In this document: in pieces, positions 20,142-32,224 of the stretch
Layout: each line of letters starts with the position of its first letter
Position numbering within the stretch: position 1 is the stretch's first letter
DNA from: Pseudomonas bharatica CSV86
GTDB taxonomy: Bacteria; Pseudomonadota; Gammaproteobacteria; Pseudomonadales; Pseudomonadaceae
Direction: 5' to 3'
Length of the DNA stretch: 64,000 nt
Assembly (NCBI RefSeq): GCF_000319305.2
Contig: NZ_AMWJ02000001.1
Span: forward strand, 1,178,001-1,242,000
Program-made: the position numbers and the translations under genes
The notes under the pieces: generated by a model
What the model was told of the DNA's origin: nothing
Database searches by the model: none
The model's input: the letters and a program-made list of their open reading frames with translations, nothing else

Positions 20142-20210
20142 AAATATCCACCTTTTACCAAAGGAGCACTTAAGCCACTCAAGGTGAATTCGTAATGCTC
20201 GTTTTACTAA

Positions 20211-20239
20211 TAGGACCAGCTAATGAATAACTGGTCCTA
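20211..20239 (-). terminator. Hairpin just after the oprD stop
   Basis: Inverted repeat TAGGACCAG/CTGGTCCTA with an 11-base loop, nine bases past the oprD stop codon. It lacks a T run and probably protects the 3' end or assists termination. Confidence 0.4.
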
Positions 20240-20247
20240 TTAGCGAA

Positions 20248-21591
20248 TTACAGAATCGAAAGCGGGTACTCGATGATTACACGAGTTTCATCCAGATCCG
20301 ATTCGAAAGCAGTGGCACGCGTGGTTGCCTGGCGCAACCGGAAGGACAAGTCTTTTGCCGGACCGGTTTGTACAACGTATTTGACTTCGACGTCACGCTC
20401 CCAACGCTTCTGATTGTCGAGCGGGTTGCCGTTGTCGTCGGTGCGCATGTAGAACTGGTTAGCGTTCGAGTAATCCGCGCCCGAGCCTCTGGCGTAGCGG
20501 GTCATGAACGTCAGGCCTGGAATGCCGTAGCTGGTGAAGTTCAGGTCATAGCGCAGCATCCAGGAACGCTCTTTCGGAGAGTTGAAGTCGCTGTACTGGA
20601 TGGAGTTGTCGACGAAAATCGAGTCCGACTGACGCAGGTAGTCGAAATCGTCGTCGCCGTTGTTGCGCTGGTGCGACAGGGCCAGGGTGTGGGCCCCGTA
20701 ACGCACGCCGACCTTGGCACTCCAGATGTTGTTGTCGAATTCACCCAGGCGCTTCTTACCTTCATCTACGGCTTTGTAGTAGTTGAAGCCACCGATCAGC
20801 GCCAGATCGTCGCTCAGCGGGTAAACCACGCTGGTGCCGGCGTAGTACTGATTCCAGACGTCTTTCAGCTGGCTGGCGTAGACGCTCACAGTCCAGTTGT
20901 CGTTGATCGAGTAGTCACCACCACCGTAACCGATCCATGGCGAGTTGACCGGGCCGCCGTAGAAGGTCACGAAGTTGTCGTTCAGGTCACTGGAGACTGG
21001 CTGGCTCATGGCGTGCAGTCGACCACCCTGCAGGGTGAGGCCTTGGATGCTGGTGTTCTCAACGGTCACGCCGCGGAAGCTTTCTGGCAGCAGGCGAGAA
21101 TCGCCGGATGCAACCACCGGGGTCGATGGGAAAACATCACCCACTTTCACGATGGTATCGAACAAGCGGACTTTGGCTGCGCCGCCGACCTTGGTGTATT
21201 CGTCGCGAGCTTCGCCCTTGTTATCAACGGGTAGCACGTCGAAGGAGCTACGGCCGCCGTTGCGCCCATCACCGGTGTCGAGCTTGAGGCCGATCATGGC
21301 GAAGGCATCAACGCCAAAGCCAACTGTTCCCTGGGTAAACCCAGAGTTGAATTTGCTGATGATCGCGTGCGCCCAGGCTTCGGAGTAGCCATTGGTGTTG
21401 CCCTTGCCACTGTTGTAAGTGGGGGCGGTGCTGTCGCGGTTATCACGGTTGAAGTAGAAGTTACGGTTCAACACTGTAAGGCTGCTGCCTTCAATGAAGC
21501 CTTCTGGCTTGTCTTCAGCCTGTGCCGAAATAGCATAGCTCCCAGACAGCGCAGAAACTGCCGCCAAATACAGTGGTACTTTGATTTTCAT
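20248..21591 (-). CDS. OprD-family outer-membrane porin
   Basis: 447 aa with a signal peptide (cleavage near AISAQA-EDKP, residue 25). The mature protein shows the OprD-family N-terminus (GFIEGSSLTVLNRNFYFNRD) and alternating aromatic beta strands ending in a strand with YPLSIL. OprD porins take up basic amino acids or small organic acids; in P. aeruginosa OprD is also the carbapenem entry route, and its repression by CzcR links zinc to imipenem resistance. Here a CzcR-type box (21707-21736) lies upstream in the same direction, with a -10-like element, so activation by metal is more likely than repression. Substrate unknown. Confidence 0.9.
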   Translation of the reverse strand: MKIKVPLYLAAVSALSGSYAISAQAEDKPEGFIEGSSLTVLNRNFYFNRDNRDSTAPTYNSGKGNTNGYSEAWAHAIISKFNSGFTQGTVGFGVDAFAMIGLKLDTGDGRNGGRSSFDVLPVDNKGEARDEYTKVGGAAKVRLFDTIVKVGDVFPSTPVVASGDSRLLPESFRGVTVENTSIQGLTLQGGRLHAMSQPVSSDLNDNFVTFYGGPVNSPWIGYGGGDYSINDNWTVSVYASQLKDVWNQYYAGTSVVYPLSDDLALIGGFNYYKAVDEGKKRLGEFDNNIWSAKVGVRYGAHTLALSHQRNNGDDDFDYLRQSDSIFVDNSIQYSDFNSPKERSWMLRYDLNFTSYGIPGLTFMTRYARGSGADYSNANQFYMRTDDNGNPLDNQKRWERDVEVKYVVQTGPAKDLSFRLRQATTRATAFESDLDETRVIIEYPLSIL

Positions 21592-21706
21592 CCGATGCTC
21601 CTTTGATTCACGGCAGTTTTTATTATGTTTACCGGCGCGGGTGTCGTTAATTGTTCTGACCCGGCGGCGCGCCTAGCGTAGCGCGAGCTCATATTTGCAG
21701 GCCGAA

Positions 21707-21736
21707 GATAACGGGAGGGTGATAGGACAATTACAA
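21707..21736 (-). promoter_or_regulatory. CzcR-type triple-repeat promoter box (site 2), for oprD
   Basis: Read on the minus strand: GTAAT, ATCAC and GTTAT at 11-base steps, followed after seven bases by TGCAAATAT as an extended -10. It drives leftward into oprD and stands back to back with site 3 for czcCBA. Confidence 0.65.
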
Positions 21737-21863
21737 TTTCGTCATCTACCTGTTATTCGGTGCCTTCGCACCGCGTGTTTGCCATCTCCATTGCTTGTAA
21801 CGAAATCATCGTATCGGGTTGGTTTCCCAGTATTTACGGGCATTACAGGACTTTCTTACGAAA

Positions 21864-21893
21864 TTGTAATTTTCTAGCCACCCCTCTGATAGC
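21864..21893 (+). promoter_or_regulatory. CzcR-type triple-repeat promoter box (site 3), for czcCBA
   Basis: GTAAT, GCCAC and GATAG at 11-base steps, followed by TAGAGT as a -10-like hexamer near 21904. It shares the extra run CCCTCTGATA with site 6 in front of the GtrA operon. Confidence 0.65.
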
Positions 21894-21994
21894 TACCGCT
21901 CATTAGAGTGCCATCACCTAATCAAGTGGGGCTTGGCAGCTGTTTCGGCGTTCTCGCCAAGCTTTATCGAAGTTTGTGCACGAGGACCATCAAA

Positions 21995-23266
21995 GTGCCC
22001 CGGTATAACCGCAATGTCTTATCCAAGACCTCCGTCTCGCCCTGGAAGATCGCTGCACTCTGTGCAGTCATCTCTGGATTGATGGCACCTGCAGCTCTTG
22101 CCCAAAGCATCAGCTTGCCCCAGGCGCTTTCGACGGCCATGGATGCCAACCCTGACCTGGCCGCGGCCAGGCAAGAGATTGGGATCGCTGATGGTGCTCG
22201 CAAGCAGGCCGGGCTCATCCCCAACCCCACTATTTCGTACGACGTGGAAGACACCCGTCGTAACACCAGCACGACGACCGTGTCGCTTAGCCAGACCCTG
22301 GAGCTGGGTGGTAAGCGTGGAGCTCGTGTTGACGTCGCCACTTACGGGCAGACCGCCGCACAGCTGGAGTTGGACCGTCGCGTGAACGGACTGCGTGCAG
22401 ACGTCGTGCAGGCCTTCTACGCCGCATTGCGGGCCCAGACAGGCCTTGACCTGGCAAAGCAATCTCTCGAACTGACTGAGCGCGGTCTCCGTATCGTCGA
22501 TGGCCGTGTTCGCGCAGGTAAATCGTCCCCAGTAGAGGCCACCCGCGCCCAGGTACAACTGGCCGAAGCCAAGCTGCAAGTTCGACGTGCTGAGACGGAA
22601 AAGACGACTGCTTACCAGCAGCTCGCTCAAATTACCGGGAGCTCGGTCACCGTCTTTGATCGACTCGAATCGCCAACCCTCTCCCCGGGACTTCCTCCGC
22701 AGACAGAAGTGCTGCTGGCAAAGCTCGATCAGACCGCAGAAATGCGCCAGGCCGTCGTGCAGATCGACAAGAGCGATGCCTCGCTCGGTTCAGAGAAAGC
22801 TCAGCGTATCCCGAACCTTACCGTCAGCGTAGGTAGCCAGTACGACCGCTCTGTGCGCGAGCGAGTCAACACTGTGGGCCTGTCTATGCCTTTGCCGCTG
22901 TTCGATCGTAACCAGGGCAACATTCTTTCCGCTTCTCGACGTGCAGATCAGGCCCGAGACCAGCGCAATGCTGTGGAGCTGCGCCTGCGCACCGAAACCC
23001 AAACCGCGTTGAACCAGTGGTCCACCGCCATGCAGGAGGTCGAGTCCTACGACAAGACCATTCTGCCGTCAGCCCAACAAGCCGTAGATACCGCAACCCG
23101 CGGCTTCGAGATGGGCAAATTCGGCTTCATCGAAGTGCTGGATGCCCAGCGCACCTTGATCGTCGCTCGTGGCCAATACCTCGAATCGTTGGCAGCGGCG
23201 ACCAATGCGCGTGCGCAGGTGGAAAGGGTTTATGGCGAAGTCGGCTCAACTGCCGGCGCTCGCTGA
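21995..23266 (+). CDS. czcC: CzcC outer-membrane channel of Zn/Cd/Co efflux
   Basis: I choose GTG 21995 (423 aa) because GAGGA sits about eight bases upstream and the signal peptide then follows at once (KIAALCAVISGLMAPAALAQ); the frame is open further upstream to 21908. The TolC/OEP family is shown by SLPQALSTAMDANPDLAAAR, SLSQTLELGGKRGARVDVA and LPLFDRNQGNILSASRRADQ, the usual CzcC-group blocks. It forms the outer-membrane duct of the CzcCBA pump for Zn2+, Cd2+ and Co2+. First gene of czcCBA, with 68 bases to czcB. Preceded by the box at 21864. Confidence 0.93.
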   Translation: MPRYNRNVLSKTSVSPWKIAALCAVISGLMAPAALAQSISLPQALSTAMDANPDLAAARQEIGIADGARKQAGLIPNPTISYDVEDTRRNTSTTTVSLSQTLELGGKRGARVDVATYGQTAAQLELDRRVNGLRADVVQAFYAALRAQTGLDLAKQSLELTERGLRIVDGRVRAGKSSPVEATRAQVQLAEAKLQVRRAETEKTTAYQQLAQITGSSVTVFDRLESPTLSPGLPPQTEVLLAKLDQTAEMRQAVVQIDKSDASLGSEKAQRIPNLTVSVGSQYDRSVRERVNTVGLSMPLPLFDRNQGNILSASRRADQARDQRNAVELRLRTETQTALNQWSTAMQEVESYDKTILPSAQQAVDTATRGFEMGKFGFIEVLDAQRTLIVARGQYLESLAAATNARAQVERVYGEVGSTAGAR

Positions 23267-23334
23267 ACGGGCCAAACATTTTCTTCGGCACACAGCCTTG
23301 AACAAGCCGGTGCCTACGATCAGCAGGAGTAGCA

Positions 23335-24585
23335 ATGGATAACAAACGCAAGATCGCCCTCGCGGTAGCCGCTGTGGCAGCCCTCGGATTTGGCAGCCTT
23401 GCCTGGAACAACAGTTCCGGACAGCAGGCCGCCAGTACCGCCGAGCATGGCGCTAACGATGGCCATGGCGACGAAAAGAAAGCCGCATCTGCCGCCAAAG
23501 AGGAAGGTGATGAGGGCCATGGTGAAGAAGGCCACAGCGAGGAGGGCGGTGAAGAAGAGGGCAAGCTGACGCTCAGCGCTGAACAGATCAAGGCAGCCGG
23601 TGTTGCCCTGGAAGCTGCAGCGCCCCGTGACTTGGGTACAGTCGTGAGCTTCCCGGGCGAAATCCGCTTCGATGAAGACCGTACTGCCCACGTGGTTCCT
23701 CGTGTTCCTGGCGTTGTCGAGACTGTCCAAGCCGACCTGGGTGAGACGGTCAAAAAAGGTCAGGTCCTCGCTGTAATCGCGAGCCAGCAGATCTCTGACC
23801 TGCGCAGCGAACAACAGGCCGCACAGCGTCGGGTCGAACTGGCGCGTGTGACCTTCGAGCGCGAAAAACAGTTGTGGCAGGACAAGATCTCTGCAGAGCA
23901 AGACTACCTCCAAGCACGCCAAGCGCTGCAAGAAGCGGAGATCTCCTTGGCCAACGCCAAGCAGAAGGTCGGCGCGATCGGTGCCTCGGTTAACTCCGTT
24001 GGCGGTAATCGTTATGAACTCCGAGCTCCCTTCGACGCCGTGGTAGTGGAGAAACACCTGACCGTTGGCGAAGTTGTCAGCGAGGCAACCAACGCCTTCA
24101 TCCTTTCCGACCTGAACCAGGTCTGGGCAACCTTCGCTGTCCCGCCTACAGACCTGGGCAAGGTCACGACTGGTCGTGCGGTGAAAGTCTCTTCGCCTGA
24201 CATGAACGTCGAGGTCGAAGGGAAGGTGGGTTATGTCGGCAGCCTGCTGGGCGAGCAAAACCGTGCAGCTACTGTCCGCGTCACCTTGACCAACCCCAAC
24301 GGCGCCTGGCGTCCAGGCCTGTTCGTGAACATTGCGGTCACTTCCCAAACCGATCGCGTTGCCGTAGCGGTCCCTGAGCACGCCGTGCAGACCGTTGAAG
24401 ACAAGCCCTCGGTATTCGTACGCACCCCAGAAGGTTTTGACACCCGCCCAGTAAAACTGGGTCGCCGCGACAATGGGTACGTGGAAATCATCGACGGTAT
24501 TGAAGCCGGCGCCCAGGTAGCAACCAGTGGCAGCTTCACACTCAAGTCCGAGCTCGGCAAAGCTTCTGCCGAACACGGTCACTGA
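23335..24585 (+). CDS. czcB: CzcB periplasmic adaptor
   Basis: 416 aa membrane-fusion protein. An N-terminal membrane or signal segment (residues 6-25) is followed by a His/Glu/Gly-rich linker (about 35-80: EHGANDGHGDEK, EEGHGEEGHSEEGG), a likely zinc-binding stretch typical of CzcB. Then come the lipoyl and hairpin region (RVPGVVETVQADLGETVKKG, a coiled coil about 150-215) and the beta-barrel (FSLS-type AFILSDLNQVWATFAVP). The C-terminus keeps GTF-like SGSFTLKSEL and ends in HGH. Start has AGGAG nearby. The stop is 24 bases before czcA. Confidence 0.94.
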   Translation: MDNKRKIALAVAAVAALGFGSLAWNNSSGQQAASTAEHGANDGHGDEKKAASAAKEEGDEGHGEEGHSEEGGEEEGKLTLSAEQIKAAGVALEAAAPRDLGTVVSFPGEIRFDEDRTAHVVPRVPGVVETVQADLGETVKKGQVLAVIASQQISDLRSEQQAAQRRVELARVTFEREKQLWQDKISAEQDYLQARQALQEAEISLANAKQKVGAIGASVNSVGGNRYELRAPFDAVVVEKHLTVGEVVSEATNAFILSDLNQVWATFAVPPTDLGKVTTGRAVKVSSPDMNVEVEGKVGYVGSLLGEQNRAATVRVTLTNPNGAWRPGLFVNIAVTSQTDRVAVAVPEHAVQTVEDKPSVFVRTPEGFDTRPVKLGRRDNGYVEIIDGIEAGAQVATSGSFTLKSELGKASAEHGH

Positions 24586-24603
24586 TGCGAACTGACAGGA
24601 TGA

Positions 24604-27771
<3,168 letters not shown>

Positions 27772-27788
27772 CAGCCTCCGCTAAAGAG

Positions 27789-27818
27789 AAGCCCACAACA
27801 CGTGTTGTGGGCTTTTTT
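27789..27818 (+). terminator. Intrinsic terminator of czcCBA
   Basis: Perfect palindrome AAGCCCACAACAC/GTGTTGTGGGCTT (27789-27814) followed by six T, 17 bases after the czcA stop. Confidence 0.9.
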
Positions 27819-27853
27819 GTTTAAAGTGAAGTAGATGCACTTACCTTTCAAAA

Positions 27854-27883
27854 TTGTAAGTTTCTCGTCATGCCGGTGATGCC
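27854..27883 (+). promoter_or_regulatory. CzcR-type triple-repeat promoter box (site 4)
   Basis: GTAAG, GTCAT and GATGC at 11-base steps, then an extended -10 TGCTAAGGT (27891-27899). It faces the DUF2790 gene at 27934. Confidence 0.65.
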
Positions 27884-27933
27884 TATGCATTGCTAAGGTT
27901 ACGCCCGAGAAGTTTTGAAATTGAGAGGGTTTT

Positions 27934-28257
27934 ATGAAAAAGCTAATTATCGCTGCTGCACTTGTTGTTTTCTCAGTGGCTTCGCAGGCCAACACTTTCT
28001 CCGAGAGCAAGCAGCTGCAATACACCAAGGAACACCAGACCGCAGTGGCCAAGTACGCGGAGAAGAATGGCAAGCCAATGCCAGAGATTCAGGATTACAA
28101 ATATGGCATGAAGATCGACGTTGCTAAGTTCGTACGTCAGTCGCAGGACCCCCGTACCTGCCAGGTCTACCCACGGTTGATGACCTTCGAGGACTCCCAG
28201 GGCACGCTCAAGACTGTTCGTTACTCGATGTATTCGCAATGCATCAACAACAAGTAG
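27934..28257 (+). CDS. DUF2790 small periplasmic protein
   Basis: 107 aa with a clean signal peptide (cleavage near SQA-NTF, residue 20). The mature part carries the DUF2790 core: YKYGMKIDVAKFVRQ, a Cys in TCQVYPRLMTFEDSQG and the final Cys in YSQCINNK; the two Cys could form a disulphide. The family is Pseudomonas-typical and often metal-induced; its function is not known. GAGAGG lies just upstream of the ATG. It is monocistronic between a CzcR-type box and a terminator. A paralogue lies at 41777. Confidence 0.85.
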   Translation: MKKLIIAAALVVFSVASQANTFSESKQLQYTKEHQTAVAKYAEKNGKPMPEIQDYKYGMKIDVAKFVRQSQDPRTCQVYPRLMTFEDSQGTLKTVRYSMYSQCINNK

Positions 28258-28292
28258 TAAACGAGTTGAACAGAACAATTAGAGAATTCATA

Positions 28293-28319
28293 AATGCCAG
28301 GCAGTGCCTGGCATTTTTT
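28293..28319 (+). terminator. Intrinsic terminator after the DUF2790 gene
   Basis: Stem AATGCCAGGCA/TGCCTGGCATT with a minimal loop, followed by a T run. Confidence 0.88.
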
Positions 28320-28458
28320 ATTACGCCCGACGCCCCATAGCTTCGAAATGTTAACGCCTAGGCCCGGGCAAACCGGGCAATATGTCTTAGCTAACCAACA
28401 GCGACGGCTCCCAACTGCAGAGGGCAATTGGAAGCCTTGACCCCAGAAGGGACGAGTT

Positions 28459-30456
28459 ATGAAGAGTTTGCTTGAACGCCCTGATGACCAAGCCGGGCAT
28501 GAAGGTCATAGCCATGAGCATGGCGGCATTTTTGGCATGAACACAGAGCTGATTTTCGCGCTGATCTGTGGTGCTCTCCTGGGTGCCGGAGCTCTCGCAG
28601 GAAAACTTGGCCTGATTGATCGTCTGCCTCTGATTCTGTATGTGTCGGCCTACGTGTTCGGTGGATGGTTCACTACTAAGGAAGCGGTTACCAACATCCG
28701 TCAGAAACGCTTCGAGATCGACTCGCTGATGCTTCTCGCCGCAGTCGGTGCCGCGAGCATTGGCGCCTGGGCGGAAGGGGCTCTGCTGCTGTTCCTGTTC
28801 AGTCTGGGGCATTCCCTTGAAAGCTATGCGATGGGGCGGGCCAAGAAAGCGATTGAGGCACTGTCCAAGCTCGCACCGGCCACTGCGATCGTACGCAGAG
28901 CAAATGGCACGGCGGAAATGCCCGTGGAGCTGCTGGTTCCCGGTGACGTTGTCATCGTGCGCCCCAATGACCGCCTGCCGGCCGATGGTTTTGTAGTCGT
29001 AGGCTCCTCAAGTATCAACCAGGCGCCAGTGACTGGTGAGAGCGTCCCCGTGGACAAGCAACCTGTCGCTGATGCCGAACTCGCACGCAGCAAGCCAGAT
29101 GCAGTGGATGCAGGCTCGAAAGTCTTCGCCGGCACCATCAATGGCGAAACGCTCATCGAGGTTGAGGTAACACGGCGCTCTACGGAAAGTACCCTGGCGC
29201 GGGTCATCAAGATGGTCAGTGAAGCAGAAGTCAGGAAGTCACCGACGCAGCGATTCACGGACCGCTTCCAACGCATATTCGTCCCGTTGGTTTTACTGCT
29301 GGTAGTCGGGCTGCTATTTGCCGGCATTTTCCTTGACGAGCCGTTCCGTGACTCGTTCTACCGGGCGATGGCCGTACTGGTTGCAGCCAGCCCCTGCGCG
29401 CTCGCGATCGCTACACCAAGCGCCATTCTCTCTGGCATCGCCAGGGCAGCCCGAGGTGGCGTGCTGATCAAGGGCGGTGCGCCACTTGAAGAGCTTGGAT
29501 CATTGAATGCCATAGCATTCGACAAGACCGGTACCCTGACCGAAGGGCGCCCACGTATCACCGATGTAATACCCATAGGCGGCACGCAGATCGAGGATCT
29601 GCTAAACGTCGCCATCGCTGTGGAGTCGATGAGCGACCATCCGCTGGCTGCGGCAATTGTGCGTGACGGTGAAGAGATGATTGGCACACGGCGCCGATTT
29701 CAAGCCAAGAACATGAGCAACATGATTGGCCGCGGCGTGCGTGCTGAGCTTGATGGGCAGTTCGTCTGGATTGGCAAGGTCGAGATGTTCGGTACCAATG
29801 GTATTCCCGCACTCAGCAAGGCAGCCCTGGAGGCTGCGGAGCGTCTACGTCAGTCAGGCCGTACCACCATGGTGGTACGGCGTGCTGACAAGGATCTGGG
29901 CGCTATCGGGCTATTGGACACATCCCGGGAGGGGGCCAAAGAGGCACTCCAGAAGCTTAGAGAGATGGGCATCGAACGCATGGTCATGATTTCTGGAGAC
30001 CACAACCGCGTTGCAGAGGCTGTAGCCAAACAAGTTGGCTTAGATGAAGCGTGGGGAGACCTGATGCCGGAAGACAAGGTCAAGGCCATCAAAAACCTGC
30101 GCCTTAGCGCCAAGGTGGCCATGGTGGGTGACGGCGTCAATGATGCCCCTGCCATGGCCAGTTCGAGCGTTGGTATCGCAATGGGGGCTGCTGGATCTGA
30201 TGTTGCCCTGGAAACGGCTGATATCGCGCTTATGGCTGACGACATCAGGCAACTCCCATTTGCGGTGGGGCTGAGCCGTCACACGCGATCGATCATCCGC
30301 CAGAATCTGTTCGTCAGCTTGGGGATTGTGGCCATCCTGGTTCCGTCCACCATCATGGGCTTGAGCATTGGTGCCGCTGTTGCGATCCATGAGGGCTCCA
30401 CACTGTTGGTCGTCTTCAACGCCTTGCGCCTGTTGGCCTACCGCAGAAGCACCTGA
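28459..30456 (+). CDS. czcP: P1B-4-type heavy-metal ATPase (CzcP-like)
   Basis: 665 aa P-type ATPase exporting divalent metals to the periplasm. Motifs: a His-rich N-terminus (HEGHSHEHGG) with no CxxC heavy-metal domain; TM6 SPC in AASPCALAIATPS near 310; phosphorylation DKTGT near 355; hinge GDGVNDAPA near 557; and HEGST near 643 in the last TM pair. SPC plus HEGxT with no N-terminal CxxC domain and few TM helices is the P1B-4 pattern, as in CzcP of Cupriavidus, rather than ZntA (P1B-2). Zn, Cd and Co are expected substrates. No CzcR-type box was found in the 200 bases upstream, so control may differ from czcCBA. Confidence 0.88.
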   Translation: MKSLLERPDDQAGHEGHSHEHGGIFGMNTELIFALICGALLGAGALAGKLGLIDRLPLILYVSAYVFGGWFTTKEAVTNIRQKRFEIDSLMLLAAVGAASIGAWAEGALLLFLFSLGHSLESYAMGRAKKAIEALSKLAPATAIVRRANGTAEMPVELLVPGDVVIVRPNDRLPADGFVVVGSSSINQAPVTGESVPVDKQPVADAELARSKPDAVDAGSKVFAGTINGETLIEVEVTRRSTESTLARVIKMVSEAEVRKSPTQRFTDRFQRIFVPLVLLLVVGLLFAGIFLDEPFRDSFYRAMAVLVAASPCALAIATPSAILSGIARAARGGVLIKGGAPLEELGSLNAIAFDKTGTLTEGRPRITDVIPIGGTQIEDLLNVAIAVESMSDHPLAAAIVRDGEEMIGTRRRFQAKNMSNMIGRGVRAELDGQFVWIGKVEMFGTNGIPALSKAALEAAERLRQSGRTTMVVRRADKDLGAIGLLDTSREGAKEALQKLREMGIERMVMISGDHNRVAEAVAKQVGLDEAWGDLMPEDKVKAIKNLRLSAKVAMVGDGVNDAPAMASSSVGIAMGAAGSDVALETADIALMADDIRQLPFAVGLSRHTRSIIRQNLFVSLGIVAILVPSTIMGLSIGAAVAIHEGSTLLVVFNALRLLAYRRST

Positions 30457-30504
30457 TCCCTGAGCTTCAATCATGAAGCTAAGCAGGGAAATGACCTGAA
30501 GTAG

Positions 30505-30543
30505 AAGTATGGGTCGTGCGCGATCAGCGCACGACCCGTACTT
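30505..30543. terminator. Bidirectional terminator between czcP and the 30549 gene
   Basis: Near-perfect 17-base stem (30505-30521 with 30527-30543, core GGGTCGTGCGC) with a five-base loop between two convergent genes, followed by TTTTC on the plus strand. Confidence 0.8.
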
Positions 30544-30548
30544 TTCTC

Positions 30549-30773
30549 TCACGCGTCGATGCCGATGCGCTTGAGGCTTTCAAGGGCCTTTCCACACTCA
30601 GGTGAGCCGTGCCGTAAACCGCAGGCCAAGGCAGCTTTTAGGCTCATCACACCGCCTACGAAACCGACTTGATTGCCGACTCCGTGTCCGTCCGCAAATC
30701 CCTGATCATACGCAATCTCGACAAGCGCATTGATCGCCGCCAGGGTGTCCTGTTTGTTTTTACTCTTTTGCAT
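30549..30773 (-). CDS. Small Gly-rich unknown protein
   Basis: 74 aa. It has a helical N-terminus (DTLAAINALVEIAYDQGFA), a Gly-rich middle (DGHGVGNQVGFVGGVMS) and CGLRHGSPECGKALESL with two Cys. No signal peptide and no recognised family. It is convergent with czcP and shares its terminator. The gene-like composition and own ATG make it probable. Confidence 0.55.
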   Translation of the reverse strand: MQKSKNKQDTLAAINALVEIAYDQGFADGHGVGNQVGFVGGVMSLKAALACGLRHGSPECGKALESLKRIGIDA

Positions 30774-30811
30774 ATCTACTCCGCGAGCATTCAGCTCATA
30801 TCGCTCGGTTA

Positions 30812-30890
30812 GGTGGCGGCGCTTTCAGGTTTGGGGTGAGCGAATCCCGCTCCCATAGCCAATCCCTAACGGGGGGCTCAGCCCGCCACC
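30812..30890 (-). terminator. Long imperfect hairpin downstream of the 30901 gene
   Basis: GGTGGC at 30812-30817 pairs with GCCACC at 30885-30890, with further GC-rich complementarity inside. It may be a terminator or a REP-like element. No T run. Confidence 0.35.
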
Positions 30891-30900
30891 GTAAGGAAAA

Positions 30901-31926
30901 TCAGCTATTGAGAGCAGATGACTCGTTTTGGTCACCCGTGCTGCTCGCCTCACCGCATTGGCACTGAGTGGGTACATCCGGGTAGTCGCTGTGATTCTCA
31001 ATGAACAGCGTTCGGCAGGTTTCGCACCCATAGATCCGGGGCAGGGATTTAAGGCCGCTCGGAAGCACGTCACTCAGAGGCTCGTTATGCCAAGGAGCCC
31101 CGTCAAGGATTCTGGAACGCAGGATGTTTCCCAGGCGCCAGGTGTCACTTTGTGCGCGCCAGGACCACATCGGCGCAGAAAGCGAATACTGGATGAAGGT
31201 CTCTTGTGTCTGCCTGGATAGCGGGTACTTGGGGCGGGTCCAGCCGGAATCGATGATGCTGAACCCCATGCCCATTTCTGCGCTCGGGTGGGTCTTTTCA
31301 CCAAAGAAACGGTCATGCGTCACTGGAGCCGTCGCATGATGGTCAGTCGGTGGGAATACCCACAGATAACACTCATCCCGGTTGACCATGCTGATGAGCT
31401 CGCTTGGCCCCCGCATGGGGGAATTTGCAGCCAGGGCGAAGCGATCCTTCCACGACATTTTGGGAGGCGGCGCAATACCAGCAGCGATGGCCAACGTGGC
31501 AGTCTTGGGGACGAAGCGATCGCCTAGCTCGTTCAGATCCAGGTTCTTGCAGAGAGCCTTGAAGGCCTTTTTGCGAGTCTTCGAGCTGAAGGAGGGGTCA
31601 AGGAGCAGGCGAACCTGGTTCACGCCGATTCCCGCAGTTCGTAGCACCTCAATGACTTCTTCAGCCACACCGACTGCTTGAAGATCGGTCAATCCTAAGC
31701 ACGTTTTCGCCCGCTCGACCGCCGCGTAGAGGTTGTACTGCCGTGTCTCGTTGTCACGACAGACCTGAATTGGCAGCTTGTCTTGGATGGCAACTTGCGG
31801 TGCAACGGAGCCGATGGCCGCGTGGAACAGCTGGTGGAGGTGCAGATGAGATTACGGGCGGCCAGAAGCCGAGAACGAGGCGTGCAGCTGAGCAGCGAGA
31901 GGTTGAAGCAGCTTTTTTGCAGACAT
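30901..31926 (-). pseudogene. Unknown protein with C-terminal zinc-ribbon motif, in-frame TAA at codon 25
   Basis: The frame opens at ATG 31926, which has GGGGA five bases upstream, reads MSAKKLLQPLAAQLHASFSA, meets TAA at 31854-31852, then continues open for 317 codons: HQLFHAAIGSVAPQVAIQ, CRDNETRQYNLYAAVERAK and so on to a C-terminal GCETCRTLFI and PTQCQCGE, four Cys spaced like a zinc ribbon. No start codon with a ribosome site exists between the TAA and about 31692 (TTG), so the whole is best read as one 341-residue gene carrying a nonsense codon (CAA or GAA to TAA would explain it). If translation starts at 31692 a 263-residue product remains. No family recognised. Confidence 0.55.
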
Positions 31927-32167
31927 GACTATCCCCTAATGAGCGACGTTGGGGTAGCTGCGCTTGTAGGGCCGTTAGACGCGAAGCTGGACGTCGAATC
32001 AGGTTCAATCATGAATAGGAGTCAGGTTTGATTTGCTTGCACGGCCACCATGCAAAGCCCGACGCGGCAATCACACCAGATTCGCCGAGCTTTGGCAAGA
32101 GCGGTCATCGGTAAGCGAAAGCAGGTAGGAGGAGGGCGCTCCATGCTTGATCACCTCCAGAAACAGG

Positions 32168-32200
32168 AAAGCCGGAAGCACGTTGAGCGCTTCCGGCTTT
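32168..32200 (-). terminator. Terminator of the OprP-type porin gene
   Basis: Stem AAAGCCGGAAGC/GCTTCCGGCTTT (32168-32179 with 32189-32200), nine-base loop, 24 bases after the porin stop. Confidence 0.8.
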
Positions 32201-32224
32201 CTCACGTCAGACTGATGAGAGGGA

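Noticed and set aside
20368..21234. 288-codon plus-strand frame opposite the OprD porin
   Set aside because: Shadow of oprD; no ribosome site and a Val/Ala-rich composition.
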